Origin: Acanthosepion esculentum
Lineage: Eukaryota > Mollusca > Cephalopoda > Sepiida > Sepiidae
Assembly (NCBI GenBank): GCA_964036315.1
Contig: OZ038480.1
Span: forward strand, 17,302,454 to 17,366,453
Direction of reading: 5' to 3'
Length of the DNA stretch: 64,000 bases
Position 1 is the first letter of the stretch, and the number at the start of each line of letters is the position of its first letter. The position numbers and the translations under genes are program-made. Below are positions 51,355 to 62,268 of the stretch, piece by piece. Under the pieces are notes generated by a model. That model was not told where the DNA came from. It did no database searches and saw nothing but the letters and a program-made list of their open reading frames with translations.

Positions 51355-51420
<66 letters not shown>
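51355..51420. repeat. (TA)n, right half of the run split by mariner
   Basis: This 66-bp TA run continues the one interrupted at 50066. Confidence 0.9.
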
Positions 51421-51424
<4 letters not shown>

Positions 51425-51531
51425 TGAACATTGAAGTCAACACTCAGAGGCAGCAGGCGCCATGACGATTACGTCCAACATGAAAGAGCCTGTCGCCTCC
51501 GAGTGTTGACTTCAATGTTCCCTTTTATATA
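51421..51531. repeat. Foldback of about 110 bp
   Basis: AAAGTGAACATTGAAGTCAA continues through CACTC(A/G)GAGGC and is mirrored by GCCTCCGAGTGTTGACTTCA ... ATGTTC. Arms of about 38 bp surround a 30-bp loop. It lies between TA runs and may be a small MITE or a rearranged SINE. Confidence 0.8.
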
Positions 51532-51594
51532 TATATTTACATACGCTCTATCTATATTTATCCAATAAATATAGCACACTTAAAACTATATTTC

Positions 51595-51597
<3 letters not shown>

Positions 51598-51633
<36 letters not shown>

Positions 51634-51890
51634 TTTATACGTTATTTTTATAGATACAAATATTTAAGTAAATGCTGTTTTATAATAAACAGTATTAACG
51701 ACATTTACTGGTTTGAATGTCCGAGAAATTTTCCTAGAAAATATGTCTTCCGACAAGAATCGAACCTGTATTCTACACGGAACGTGCTATTTCATTTAGC
51801 TACAGAGGAAGCGTCTGGTTAGCAAGGTCGTCTGTAGCTAAATGGTATAGCCCGTCAGGCTATGTAGGTAATTATACATCTTCCAGTGCC
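51598..51890 (-). mobile_element. Degenerate SINE-B copy beside (TA)n
   Basis: (TA)n 51598-51630 is followed by the SINE-B body (CGACATTTACTGGTTTGAAT) and, at 51744-51808, a decayed tRNA-like head with GAATCGAACCTG (B box on minus). A second, plus-oriented head fragment (CTGTAGCTAAATGGTATAGC) starts at 51828. Two SINE heads thus face each other. Confidence 0.6.
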
Positions 51891-51960
51891 TTTTAAATAA
51901 GAGTATATTTAATATCTTAACTGTCTGCTTACTTAAAACCCTAGTCCACTTTCTTTCTTT

Positions 51961-53082
51961 CTTTTTTTTTTAAGCGTATCACCCCATGCAAGGCTGGAGG
52001 CCACTATCACGCAAGGGGTTACAGAAGGGTTGGAGGAAGAGCAGATAGGAGTGGTAAAGGAGAGGATGTGGAGAAAGAGAAATACAGTGGGTCGATCAAG
52101 GCAATGGGGTTACAAAAGATTTGGAACGAGAGCAGATAGGAATGAAAGATAAAAGGATGTGGAGAAGGGAAGTGGATAGATCAAGTCAACTGGAGATATC
52201 GATTGACGCTACACTTAAACCGTTGGAGATTGTATTTGTCAGGGAAACAGTAATAGGGAAGGGAGTTCATAGGCGAGATGTGCGAGACATGAAGCTATTG
52301 GAGTAGAAGAGACGTCTACATCTAACAGTTTCAACAGTGTAGGTGTGGGAACGGGATGCCAGCCTTGTAGGACGTTTAAATTCACGAGGCCTAGGGACAA
52401 GCGAAAGCAGCTCATCGGAGCAATTACCGTGAAAGTATTTGTAAAAAAGACAGAGCGAGGCAACATCGCGTCTGTGAGAGAGCGACTGCAGACGAGATGA
52501 CAGATCAGGGCCAATCACATTGCATATCCGTCTCTGGATCTTATCAAGAACCCTGAGGCAAACAGCAGGGGCCCCAGACCATATATGGCAGCAATACTCC
52601 ATGCAAGGGCGAATGGTCGATTTATAGACTTGGAGGATCGATTCCGGGGAGAAGAATTTCCTGGCTCGGCACAGGGAACCTTGCGGTGGATGATGCAACT
52701 GACTCGATGTATTTGTTCCATCTCAGATCAGCGTGAGACCGAGCAGCCGCAGAGAGGAGCTCTCGAGAAGTTGGTCTTCAGATATTCTAATGGGATGCAG
52801 GGATGGATCCTTGTGGTGGTTAATAGAGAGCAGTTTTGTTTTAGAGGCGTTAAAGTTAACCATCCATTTCTCGCCCAAGTTCACAACCGATTGGAGGTCC
52901 TTTTCAATTTGAGCTGCCATGTTAACTTTGTCAGCATCACTAGATTTGTGTTTGAGGCAGAAGTAAATTGTGGTGTCGTCAGCGTAGATGCCGACTTGGG
53001 AATCTATGGCGTCAGGAAGGTCGTTTATAAATATGAGGAACAGAGTAGGGCCTAGGATGCAGCCTTGAGGAACACTAATTTC
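51961..53082 (-). pseudogene. CR1/L2-like LINE reverse transcriptase 3' part
   Basis: Reading leftwards from 53082, the translation gives SVPQGCILGPTLFLIFINDL, a YADD box (GIYADDTTIYF, YADD at 52975-52986), KWMVNFNASKTKLLS, LRLLGLT, then after a frameshift near 52700 a 143-codon open segment with STIRPCMEYCCHIWSGAP, LDKIQRR, LSHRRDVASLCLFYKYFHG, and finally RTSRLWNSLP. This is the well-known C-terminal half of CR1/L2-type ORF2. The 5' part is lost at the TTTC tract. The 3' non-coding end holds two imperfect repeats of about 90 bp (from 52016 and 52106). It is dead but relatively young. Confidence 0.82.
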
Positions 53083-54111
53083 CTTTTCTTTCTTTCTTTC
53101 TTTTTCTTTCTTTCTTTCGTTCTGTCTTTCTTTTCTTTCTTTCTGACTTTCTTTCTTTCTTTCTTACTGACTGACTTTCTTTCTTTCTTACTGACTTTCT
53201 TTTTCTTTCTTTCTTTCTTTCTTTCTTTCTGACTTTCTTTTTCTATCTTTCTTTCTTTCTTTCTTTCTTACTTTCTTTCTTTTTCTGACTTTCTTTCATT
53301 CTTTCTTTCTTTCATTCATTCTTTCTTTCTTTCTTTCTTTCTTTCTGACTTTCTTTCTTTTTCTGACTTTCTGTCTTTCTTTCTTACTCTCTTTTGCTTT
53401 CTTTTTCTGACTTTCTTTCTTTCTTTTTCTGACTTTCTTTCTTTTTCTGACTTTCTTTCTTTTTCTGACTTTCTTTCACTCTTTCTTTCTTTCTTTCTTT
53501 CTTTCTTTTATTCTTTCTTTCTTTATTTTTTGTTATTTGGTAAAGATAATGTAGCGACGATCTACAGGTTGTGGTGAATGATATCTTTTTCTTCCTCTGT
53601 TTTTTTTTTAATTTCTAATCCTTTTTCCTCGTTCTTTTCACATCTTTTATACACGATTTTTCTCATTTGTTTTTCTGCATTTTTCTTTATTTTTTCTTTC
53701 TTCTTTTTTTTTCATTCTTTTTCAGTCTTATTTTTATTCATTTCAATTTTCTTTTCATATCTTTCTCAAGCTTTAAATTTTTCTTTCTTTTCATATTCGC
53801 TCGTTTCTGTGTTTTTTCGCTCTTTTTTCGTTTTACATATTCTCAGTATTCTTATTTCTTTTTCACCATTTATCATTTTCTTTCTTTCTTGCTTTCTTTC
53901 TTTCGTTCTTTCTTACTGACTTTCTTATTTTTTCTTTATTTCTGCCTTTCTTTCTTTTTTCTTTTTTTCATTCTTTCCTTCTTTCTGACTGACTTTTTTC
54001 TTTCATTCTTTCTGACATTCTTTCTTTCTTTCTAACTGAATTTCTTTTTCTTTCTTTCTTTCTTTCTTTTTTTCTTTCTTTCTTACTGGCTTTCTTTTTC
54101 TTTCTTTCTGA

Positions 54112-54161
<50 letters not shown>

Positions 54162-54368
54162 GACTCTCTTTATTTTTCTTTCTTTTGGACTTTCTTTCTT
54201 TCATTCTTTTTCTGACTTTCTTTCTTTCGTTCTTTCTTACTGACTTTCTTTTCCTTTCTTTCTTTTTGATTTTTTCTTTTTTTTTTTCTTTCTTTCTTTC
54301 TTTCTTTTTCTTTTTTCTTTCTTTCTTTCTTTCTTTCTTACTGACTCTCTTTTTCTTTCTTTTTCTGA

Positions 54369-54407
<39 letters not shown>

Positions 54408-54465
54408 ACTGACTCTTTTTCTTTCTTTTTTCTGATTTTCTTTCTTTCTTTCTTTCTTTTTTTCC
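53083..54465. repeat. (TTTC)n tract of about 1.4 kb
   Basis: TTTC repeats are interrupted by TGAC (CTTTCTGACTTTC) in a semi-regular way, with a more degenerate T-rich stretch at about 53525-53875. Lys/Glu-rich and Phe/Leu-rich open frames are repeat translations. The tract begins exactly where the LINE relic ends. Confidence 0.93.
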
Positions 54466-54955
54466 TTTTAATGACCGTATTCTTTAATTGTTTTATTCTG
54501 CTTGTTTTGTAAATGTTGTTATCCTTTTCGATACACTCAGAGATCATTTATTTACTCTAGTTTTTGTTTGTTTTATTCTTACTGACGCTACTCTCCATTC
54601 AATTTAATATTTCCCTTCTTACTGTAAGTCCTACCCCCTGCCACGCCCGCCCAAAAGGCTGTAGTTACACGCTTGTGTGTCACGGAACTCAGTCCATCAC
54701 ATTTCGCACATCTCATTTGATGAAGAAAAAGAAAATAAAAGGAAATATTGACGTGTGGGAATTTAAAATCTAAAGACAATGAAATAGTCCATTTTGGCGC
54801 GCCTCCTCCCCACTTTCACGCATGCGCGCCGACACACACTGCATATGCACAGAATAACATCCATTCATATATATGTATACTAGCTGATTTACTTTCTGCT
54901 AATACGTCTATTGCGCTGGAAGAAAAGTTCATAGCGTTTTTCAATAGGAATGTTT
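54466..54955. other. Unassigned DNA
   Basis: This includes a short GC-richer block (54615-54660) and a segment with GGCGCGCC near 54796. I recognise no feature. Confidence 0.4.
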
Positions 54956-55245
54956 GAATGACAGGCCCGATGGAGCAATGGATAGCGGTTCGGATTGAGG
55001 AATCGGAGACCCGAGTTCGAATTCCAGTTGTAAACCATTACATTCATTTATCCTAGGGAAAGATATGAATCTTCTTCCCCAGGACTGAGGACTTACTTTA
55101 CTTACAGTAAAAAGGTAAATAGTGGACAGACGGGGTTCTATAGCCTTGGAAAGAAAGAAATGACAACCTACTCGTCAGTCATGGATCGAAAGATACAGGA
55201 TCGCCTAAGCGTGTATCACGGATGACACAAAACTGACTGAATTAA
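54956..55245 (+). mobile_element. tRNA-headed SINE, family A
   Basis: The head GGCCCGATGGAGCAATGGAT with A-box-like AGCAATGGATAGCG and B-box-like GAGTTCGAATTCC resembles a tRNA-Arg-type promoter. The body follows with TCTTCTTCCCCAGGACTGAG, GGTAAATAG and GGTTCTATAGCCTTGGAAAG, shared with the neighbours at 55374-55590 and 55930-56285. Confidence 0.72.
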
Positions 55246-55269
55246 GTCTTACACGTAACTAAAAATTAA

Positions 55270-55372
55270 GAGCTTCCACACGCATCGAATTGAAATAGCA
55301 GTTCCTTACGAACGTCGAATATGGTCAGTACCTAGATGGGTGACTGCTTGGGAATAGCAGGTGCGTTAAGCT
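55270..55372 (+). mobile_element. 5S rRNA-derived segment (SINE head)
   Basis: GGTCAGTACCTAGATGGGTG followed by ACTGCTTGGGAATAGCAGGTGC matches the 3' half of animal 5S rRNA (GGTTAGTACTTGGATGGGTG, ACCGCCTGGGAATACCGGGTGC). The 5' half is diverged. It runs straight into a tRNA-like head at 55374. It is too degenerate to be a working 5S gene. Confidence 0.65.
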
Positions 55373-55373
55373 T

Positions 55374-55590
55374 GGGTGTGCGGGTGGTGTCATGGATAAC
55401 GGCTCGGAATTAGGAAATCAGAGCGCGAAGTTCCAATTCGTTTGGATTCGGTCTGTTCACTTGCGCGTGACTAATGCACCTCTTCTTCTCCCAGCTATGG
55501 GTTAATTAGCAAGACTTGCATCAGTAAAAACTCCCGACAAGCTAAAAATACTTTTGCCTACAAAAGGTTGATAATCCGTAAAAAATAAAT
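55374..55590 (+). mobile_element. tRNA-headed SINE, family A, fused behind a 5S head
   Basis: An A-box-like GTGTCATGGATAACGG is followed by a weak B box (GAAGTTCCAATTC) and the family A body CTCTTCTTCTCCCAGCTATG GGTTAATTAG. Because the 5S-like segment ends two bases upstream, the pair forms a 5S-tRNA composite head. Confidence 0.6.
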
Positions 55591-55667
55591 GAATTAATCA
55601 AATCGTTTGGTGACATGGGTGATGCGTCGTCGTCGTCGGCATCCGTCCGTCTCTCGAGACGACGACG
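55591..55667. other. Short CG-rich simple sequence
   Basis: GTCGTCGTCGGCATCCGTCC and the following CGAGACGACGACGGGGC form an imperfect GTC/GAC inverted pair at 55628-55671. Confidence 0.5.
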
Positions 55668-56105
55668 GGGCGGGATGAATGGAGAACAAGGGTTGCTCAG
55701 ACGTCTAGTTCCCCCTCTCGTCTAGTTCCCCGGCCTTGCTAGCAGAGTCCAAAGGAGAGGATAAACCAATACAGTTTGGTACCAACGCGGCTGCAGGAGT
55801 TGCCGGAAGGTAGCACAAAGTGCCGTCCATCCGCCTTCGGGGCTCCACTCTGGGTTTGAATTCAGAGTTGTCCTTCACCTAGACCAGTTGCCATCCAAAG
55901 TTATAGAGCCTGGGCGGGATATATGGAGAACTGGGGCTGCCCAGACGTCTAGTTCCCCCTTTCGGCCTTGCTAGAGTCCAAAGGAGAGGATAAACCAATA
56001 CAGTTTGGCACCAACGCGGCTGCAGGAAGGTAGCACAGTCGGGGTTTGAATTCAGAGTTGTCCTTCTCCTAGACCAGTTGCCATCCAAGGTTATAGAACC
56101 CAGTC
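55668..56105. repeat. Imperfect tandem duplication of about 240 bp
   Basis: Two copies start near GGGCGGGAT (55669 and 55914) and share CAGACGTCTAGTTCCCCCT, AGTCCAAAGGAGAGGATAAA, ACGCGGCTGCAGGA and TTGCCATCCAA(A/G)GTTATAGA. The second copy lacks about 50 bp between AAGGTAGCACA and TTTGAATTCAGAG. The end of each copy is the family A SINE body on the minus strand (CTATAACCTTGGATGGCAAC). Confidence 0.8.
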
Positions 56106-56285
56106 TGCGCTGCTACTTACCCATAGTTGGAGGGAGAAGAAGAGGATTCACAAAGGTAAATACGTGCTAATACCTTTGTTATTATTAGCACGTAATTGGA
56201 TGTAATGGATTTGACTTGAATTCGAACTCGGCTCTCCGATTCGTCAATCCGAGACGTTATCCATTACTCCACCGTGATGCACACA
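56080..56285 (-). mobile_element. tRNA-headed SINE, family A (minus)
   Basis: Reading leftwards from 56283: ATCACGGTGGAGTAATGGAT (A box), GAGCCGAGTTCGAATTC (B box), then the body CTTCTTCTCCCTCCAACTAT, GGGTAAGTAG and GGTTCTATAACCTTGGATGG. A short inverted repeat TACGTGCTAATA / TATTAGCACGTA lies at 56159-56195, between head and body. Confidence 0.72.
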
Positions 56286-56289
56286 TGGG

Positions 56290-56545
56290 CGATCATGTTG
56301 CTTTTCGATTCATGTTTGACTTGGTAGGCTGCAGTGACGTTTGCTGGTACGCTAGTTGCCAACCAAGGCTACATGACTCAGCTTGTTCTATTTAACCCAT
56401 TGCTGTAGGGAGAAGAGATAAATTCATACGGACATACAAGTTTACTGGACCTGGTCGTCCCAAGTGGTCACCCAACTAACCAGAATTAACGGCAATGATC
56501 GGACGAGAACTGGTATTTTGACGTGATATGGCCGTAATGCCCGTT
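56290..56545 (-). mobile_element. 5S rRNA-headed SINE sharing the family A body
   Basis: On the minus strand, 56541-56452 reads TTACGGCCATATCACG, CCAGTTCTCGTCCGATCA, TTCTGGTTAGT and TGGGTGACCACTTGGGA. These are in the order of animal 5S rRNA, with about 20 nt missing in the middle. It is followed by TATCTCTTCTCCCTACAGCA ATGGGTTAAATAG and GTAGCCTTGGTTGGCAACTAG, the same body as the tRNA-headed copies next door. Confidence 0.72.
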
Positions 56546-56689
56546 GTTCAAATATATATATATATATGTATATAGGTAATAATCCGTTGGTATAATCCAG
56601 GCGAGTTCTATTAACGCAACATAGAATTTTAAATGTTAAAACTGATTCGCAAAGAGTGCTCAATGTTTATTTTTATTAAACAGCATAAA
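56546..56689. other. Unassigned DNA with a short TA run
   Basis: (TA)n at about 56552-56574 contains one TG. TAGGTAATAATCCGTTGGTATAATCCAGG at 56573-56601 resembles 39217-39248, so a shared repeat fragment is likely. Confidence 0.5.
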
Positions 56690-56965
56690 TTTCTTTGCAA
56701 TTGAAATTTAGTTAAGTTTAGTTAATGACCATTTTCACCTACGAATTTTAATTTTAAATTTCGCAGGCTTTTCAAACTGTTTACGGTATCAGTTCGTAGT
56801 GGGATATATGTCCCTTCGAAAGCCCTCCCTGTCCTTTTCCTTAACTAGCCAGTATCCCACTTCAAACTGATAAATTGAAACAGTTTGAAAAAGCCCGCGA
56901 ATTTTAAAATTAAAATTCATTGCTAAAAATGGTCATTAACTAAAGGTATCTTAATTGCAATTATA
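56690..56965. mobile_element. Foldback/MITE-like inverted repeat of about 275 bp
   Basis: The left arm (TTGCAATTGAAATTTAGTTA, AATGACCATTTT, GAATTTTAATTTTAAA, TTTTCAAACTGTTT) is mirrored on the right (AAACAGTTTGAAAAAGCCCG, TTTTAAAATTAAAATTC, AAAATGGTCATTAACTAAAG, TTAATTGCAATTA). About 120-bp arms flank a short centre containing GGGATATATGTCCC. No ORF or clear target duplication is visible. Confidence 0.75.
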
Positions 56966-56984
56966 AAGAAAAGTATATATATCG

Positions 56985-57235
56985 TGGCTCGATGGGTTAA
57001 GGCATGTCAGGCTAAATGACGGTTCCGTATAGGATACAGGTTCGATTCCTGTCGGAGAACGAATATTTTCTATGAAAATTTCTCGGACATTAAGGTCGGT
57101 AAATGTTATTAATACTGTTTATTATAAACAGAGCATTTATTTAAATATTTGTATCTATAAAATATTTGTATCTATAAAAAGAATGTATAAACATAAAAAT
57201 GTCTTAAAAATATTTGTCGGACTTTGTCCATTTCA
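56985..57235 (+). mobile_element. SINE-B, plus orientation, almost full length
   Basis: The tRNA-like head GTGGCTCGATGGGTTAAGGC ... GGTTCGATTCCTGTCGGAG is followed by TTTTCTATGAAAATTTCTCG, TAAGGTCGGTAAATGTTATT and ACAGAGCATTTATTTAAATA. An internal 19-bp stretch (AATATTTGTATCTATAAAA) is duplicated, and the copy ends in TAAAAATATTTGTCGGACTT. It is colinear with the minus copy at 36785-37015. Confidence 0.78.
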
Positions 57236-57534
57236 TAATATATATGTGTGTGTGTGTGTGCGTGTGTATATAGCAAGAGAGAAAGAGAGTGAGAGAGACC
57301 AAATCAACAAATACAAAACAATATAGGCATTCAAAAGTGCGCAATTGAAAAATAATAAATGCAGAAATCTTAAATATCGTTGTCGACACTGTATTTAGTT
57401 GAGAAGATACAGGCATTCCCTGATGACTGCGGATTGAATGATTTTCTGCAGGTGAAAGAAAATGATTGACGGATTATCAAGTCTTATCGGATGATGATAC
57501 GGAAATATAAACATGTACCGAATCTATCACATCC
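57236..57534. other. Unassigned DNA with a short (TG)n
   Basis: (TG)n at 57245-57266 and a GA-rich stretch follow the SINE; nothing else is recognisable. Confidence 0.45.
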
Positions 57535-57647
57535 TATTCATATCTATCTATCTATCTATCACATCCTGTTCATATCTATATATCTCATTCTGTTCATATC
57601 TATCTATCTATCTATATCAGTTGATATATCGATCCAGTGTACAAATG

Positions 57648-57687
<40 letters not shown>

Positions 57688-57703
57688 CTGTTGATATATC
57701 TAT
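57535..57703. repeat. (TATC)n array, locus 1
   Basis: TATC repeats are interrupted by ACATCCTGTTCATATC-type words and by TTGATATATCGATCCAGTGTACAAATGAT, which resembles the interruptions at 63.4-63.8 kb. Confidence 0.88.
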
Positions 57704-57770
57704 CTAAGGTGTCTGGTCTCGCTTCCCCGTCAAATTCTCGCTTGACGAGGAAGCTAGACCAGACACCTTA
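57704..57770. repeat. Short near-perfect foldback
   Basis: TAAGGTGTCTGGTCTCGCTTCC is mirrored by GGAAGCTAGACCAGACACCTTA around a small centre (CCGTCAA ... TTGACG). Confidence 0.85.
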
Positions 57771-58402
<632 letters not shown>

Positions 58403-58407
<5 letters not shown>

Positions 58408-59100
58408 TTAGGATGATTTGAAATAATAATAATTAAGTAATTCATCGCGACTAAAATTCAGTTTCAATTCTCGGTAGTTGATTCACACTGCTGATGAGTC
58501 CCAAATATAGGGCGAAACAACCGTCCAGTGCTTTCTACATTCTGTTGAGGTTTCTTCTAGACTTAATATATATATATATATATAAGAATAAAATAAACGT
58601 ATTATATACGTACGAATGCATGCATGTATATATGCGTGTGTGTATACTTAACGTATATGTGTGTGTATGGTTAAAAACGATATGAAATGTTTAACGACTG
58701 TCAAAAACATGAACCGTTTTCTCTCACGCAAACAAAGAGTAAAAAAAAAAGTGTCTCACACTTCAACTACTACTATTTCCCCGCCTACAATTATTCCTAT
58801 TTCTCCTCCTCTCCGTTTCTACCACCTACTTCTCCTCTTCCTTCTCTTTCTACTCTTCCTCCACCTTTTCCTAATACTTCTTTATTTACAAAAATCGATG
58901 AAACAAACTAAAGAAAATAATTGATATTTGTGAAGAGAAAGAAACAAACTGATGGAATACACCGAATATGAGGAATGAAAAAAAAAAAGACAACCAAAAC
59001 GACAGGGCCAAGTACATCATTGAGAACTGTGCAAATCATTGAATTCGACCGTTAAAACAAAATACTTTTTGATTGAGTAATTCAAACTGATTACTTAGTT
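58403..59100. other. Unassigned DNA
   Basis: A pyrimidine-rich block (58760-58890, CTCCTCTTCC-type) and a short TA run (58566-58583) are the only visible structure. Confidence 0.45.
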
Positions 59101-59432
59101 CATTCAAGTCGACTGCGATCCTGGGTAAGACGGTAACCTACAACCGCCTCTTGGGTATGAAAATAAAGTATATCTGCGTCCTTTGTCAGAAGATCAGCTA
59201 CATCCGACAGCTAGGCCTCTGATCAGGAGGTTTTGAGGAGCGTGGAACCACCTCTTAATTGGTGGTGTTTTCAGGTGCATCCAGACCCGGGGGGGGGTAG
59301 CACCCTTCAGGATTCCAGCTGTGGGCAAATAGTTAACCCACAAAATGGGTCAAAACGTTTAAAAATAAATTTTAACAGCAGCAATATATATGAGCAAATT
59401 GAGGTAGATAGATAGATAGATATGAGCAGATT

Positions 59433-59498
<66 letters not shown>

Positions 59499-59563
59499 AC
59501 CTTTGCTCTCTGTAACTCCTACGTACTAGTGACATTATCACTTTGATTGGGTAAAATTATTAA

Positions 59564-59598
<35 letters not shown>

Positions 59599-59616
59599 TA
59601 ATAATAATAATAATAG

Positions 59617-59676
<60 letters not shown>

Positions 59677-59775
59677 TAGATAGATAAAAAAATATTACCA
59701 GAAATTAAAACTCTTGGCATTAAATAACCCATTGAGGTTGATATGCCGTAAAACAAATCAAACCAAACCAAGTCG
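59101..59775. repeat. Dispersed repeat family C, copy 2, with TA, GATA and TAA runs
   Basis: AGGCCTCTGATCAGGAGGTT, GAGCGTGGAACCACCT and GTGGGCAAATAG ... GGGTCAAAACG at 59213-59356 match 38629-38770. The tail CATTAAATAACCCATTGAGG ... AAACCAAACCAAG at 59718-59770 matches 39030-39095. Between them are (TA)n 59435-59495, (TAA)n 59566-59618 and (TA)n 59619-59674. Confidence 0.7.
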
Positions 59776-60195
59776 ACTGTAGTTTCTGTTTTTTATATCA
59801 ACTATTTTTCTTTGTATATATATATCATTCTGTCGTATGTTTAAACTGACAACGTCTATTTTCCATATATCTAAACTACTAGGTTTGAAAGGAAGTCCTG
59901 TCGCATTCGAAGACAAAAAGCAAACAAATTCTTCTTTTGTATAAATTGATATATTTCATTACGATAATATTTTCCCTCGTTATCGATTACATAATCCTAA
60001 CTATTTGGCGAATTCTGTCAATATTTCTGAGATAATGTATTATGTATAGTATTTACATTATTCGGACTATTGTCCTCATCTTTGTCGCCATATTTATTAC
60101 AACGTTTCGGCCTTTCAGTATCTGTCTATATTTCTGAGATGAGGTATTATGTACACTATTTAAATTATTCGAACTATTGTCCTCATCTATATTTT
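59776..60195. repeat. Unassigned DNA with a 105-bp-spaced direct repeat
   Basis: TATTTCTGAGATAATGTATT ... CGGACTATTGTCCTCATCT (60022-60083) recurs as TATTTCTGAGATGAGGTATT ... CGAACTATTGTCCTCATCT (60127-60190). Confidence 0.75.
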
Positions 60196-60680
60196 CTATG
60201 ATTTTATAAAAATTTTACTATATTCTATAATAAAGTTTCCTATAATTTTATAATAATATTACTATAATTTTGTAATAATGTATGTATAATTTTATAATAA
60301 TCAAATTTATAATTTCTATAATTTTAGAAAAAATTATAATCAAAATTATAATTTCTATAATTTTAGAAAGATTTTCCTATAATTTCATAATAAATTTTCC
60401 TATAATTTTATAATAAAGTATCTGTAATTTTATAATAATCAAATTTATAATTTTATTAAAAAATCCTATAATTTTATAATGATATTCCTATAATTTTATA
60501 AAAAAATATAATTTTGTAATAAAGCTGCTATAATTTTATAATAATAATAACTATAATTTTATAATATTATCTGTAATTTTATAATAATAAATTCTTTAAT
60601 TCTATGAGAAATTTCATAATTTTAAAAGAGTAATTTCTATAATTTCCTATAATATTTATAATGTTTATAAAATAATTATA
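60196..60680. repeat. Degenerate AT minisatellite
   Basis: About twenty irregular copies of CTATAATTTTATAATAA-like units (17-30 bp) fill this stretch. TATAATTT and AAATTATA words occur often enough to form many small hairpins. Confidence 0.8.
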
Positions 60681-61087
<407 letters not shown>

Positions 61088-61290
61088 AATGCATGTTTCA
61101 TTAAATAATATACACAAGTTTTGTCTATTTATTTTAAGTAAGTTCCTTTCATATTGTCTGATAAGCTTAATCACATTATCGTTGAAAGACGAAAGGAAAA
61201 CACCATATTGACACATGTTTGAATCCAATCTAAGCTTTCGGCTTACATAAGCCATTATCAAAGATGACAATTTTAATAAATCAAACTCTT
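61088..61290. repeat. Dispersed repeat family E, copy 1
   Basis: AATGCATGTTTCATTAAATA ... GTCTGATAAGCTTAATCACA ... GATGACAATTTTAATAAATCAAAC recurs at 62268-62424 in the same orientation. The second copy lacks two short pieces. Confidence 0.85.
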
Positions 61291-61321
61291 TCTCCGCCTG
61301 TTGTCTCTCTTCGTCTTTTGC

Positions 61322-61381
<60 letters not shown>

Positions 61382-61526
61382 ATTATTTAATGAAACATAC
61401 ATTAATATATATATCTAATATTATTAATATATATATATATATATATACATACATACATAGATACACATATATATATACATATATATATGTATACATATAT
61501 ATATATGCATATATATATATGTATGT

Positions 61527-61610
<84 letters not shown>

Positions 61611-61620
61611 ATATATAAAT
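61291..61620. repeat. (TATC)n locus 2 and (TA)n
   Basis: CTCCGCCTGTTGTCTCTCTTCGTC precedes (TATC)n 61321-61383; the same phrase recurs within the array at 63.5-63.95 kb. (TA)n with TACA interruptions follows at 61429-61612. Confidence 0.9.
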
Positions 61621-61892
61621 TCCCAAGAGGATAGAATCCCGGTAGACCTCAATGTCCAAGACAGAGTAAGAATATAAGTTTTAGTTTGCGTCCCCGCCTC
61701 CCTTTCCGCTCTACCTCATCTTCTGGATTTTAAGTTTAGATCATATCGTTTTTTATTGTGTCACCATAAATGTATACACACAATTCCGGTGTCTGTTTTT
61801 TTAATTTTAAATGTAGGTCAGCGATTCGGTAGCGAATTATGCATCGAAAAATAATTCATATTTATCTGTATCTCACTCATTTAAACCGTTAT

Positions 61893-62183
61893 TTAGGTCC
61901 TCTCTTTAAAACTTTTCTCTGTTAAATTTTAATCCCCACCTTCACCTTTAGGCCTTTCCTGTTCTTCTTTCTTCTATCACACCTCTCCCTAGAGCTTTCG
62001 TACATTTCCCTCTCACACTTGTTTCCCACTCCCACACATACACTCTCACTAAAATTTAGTTTTTTTATACCCGGAGTTATATTTTCCGATTTCTTTTCGA
62101 ATTAGTAGGTCTGATGAATTGGATCGTGATTACGATTCCAATGTAATAAATTATAATCATGGAATATTAGTGTTTGAGCCTTT
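61893..62183 (-). repeat. Dispersed repeat family D, copy 2 (inverted)
   Basis: This is the reverse complement of 49700-49992, from CTCTCTTTAAAACTTTTCTC to TATTAGTGTTTGAGCC. It differs by small indels and, like copy 1, runs directly into (TA)n (62183-62265). Confidence 0.78.

Positions 62184-62268
<85 letters not shown>

Noticed and set aside
53578..54547. Phe/Leu-rich and Lys/Glu-rich open frames
   Set aside because: They are translations of the TTTC tract.
56452..56541. Functional 5S rRNA gene
   Set aside because: About 20 nt of the middle are missing and the 3' end is replaced by SINE body.
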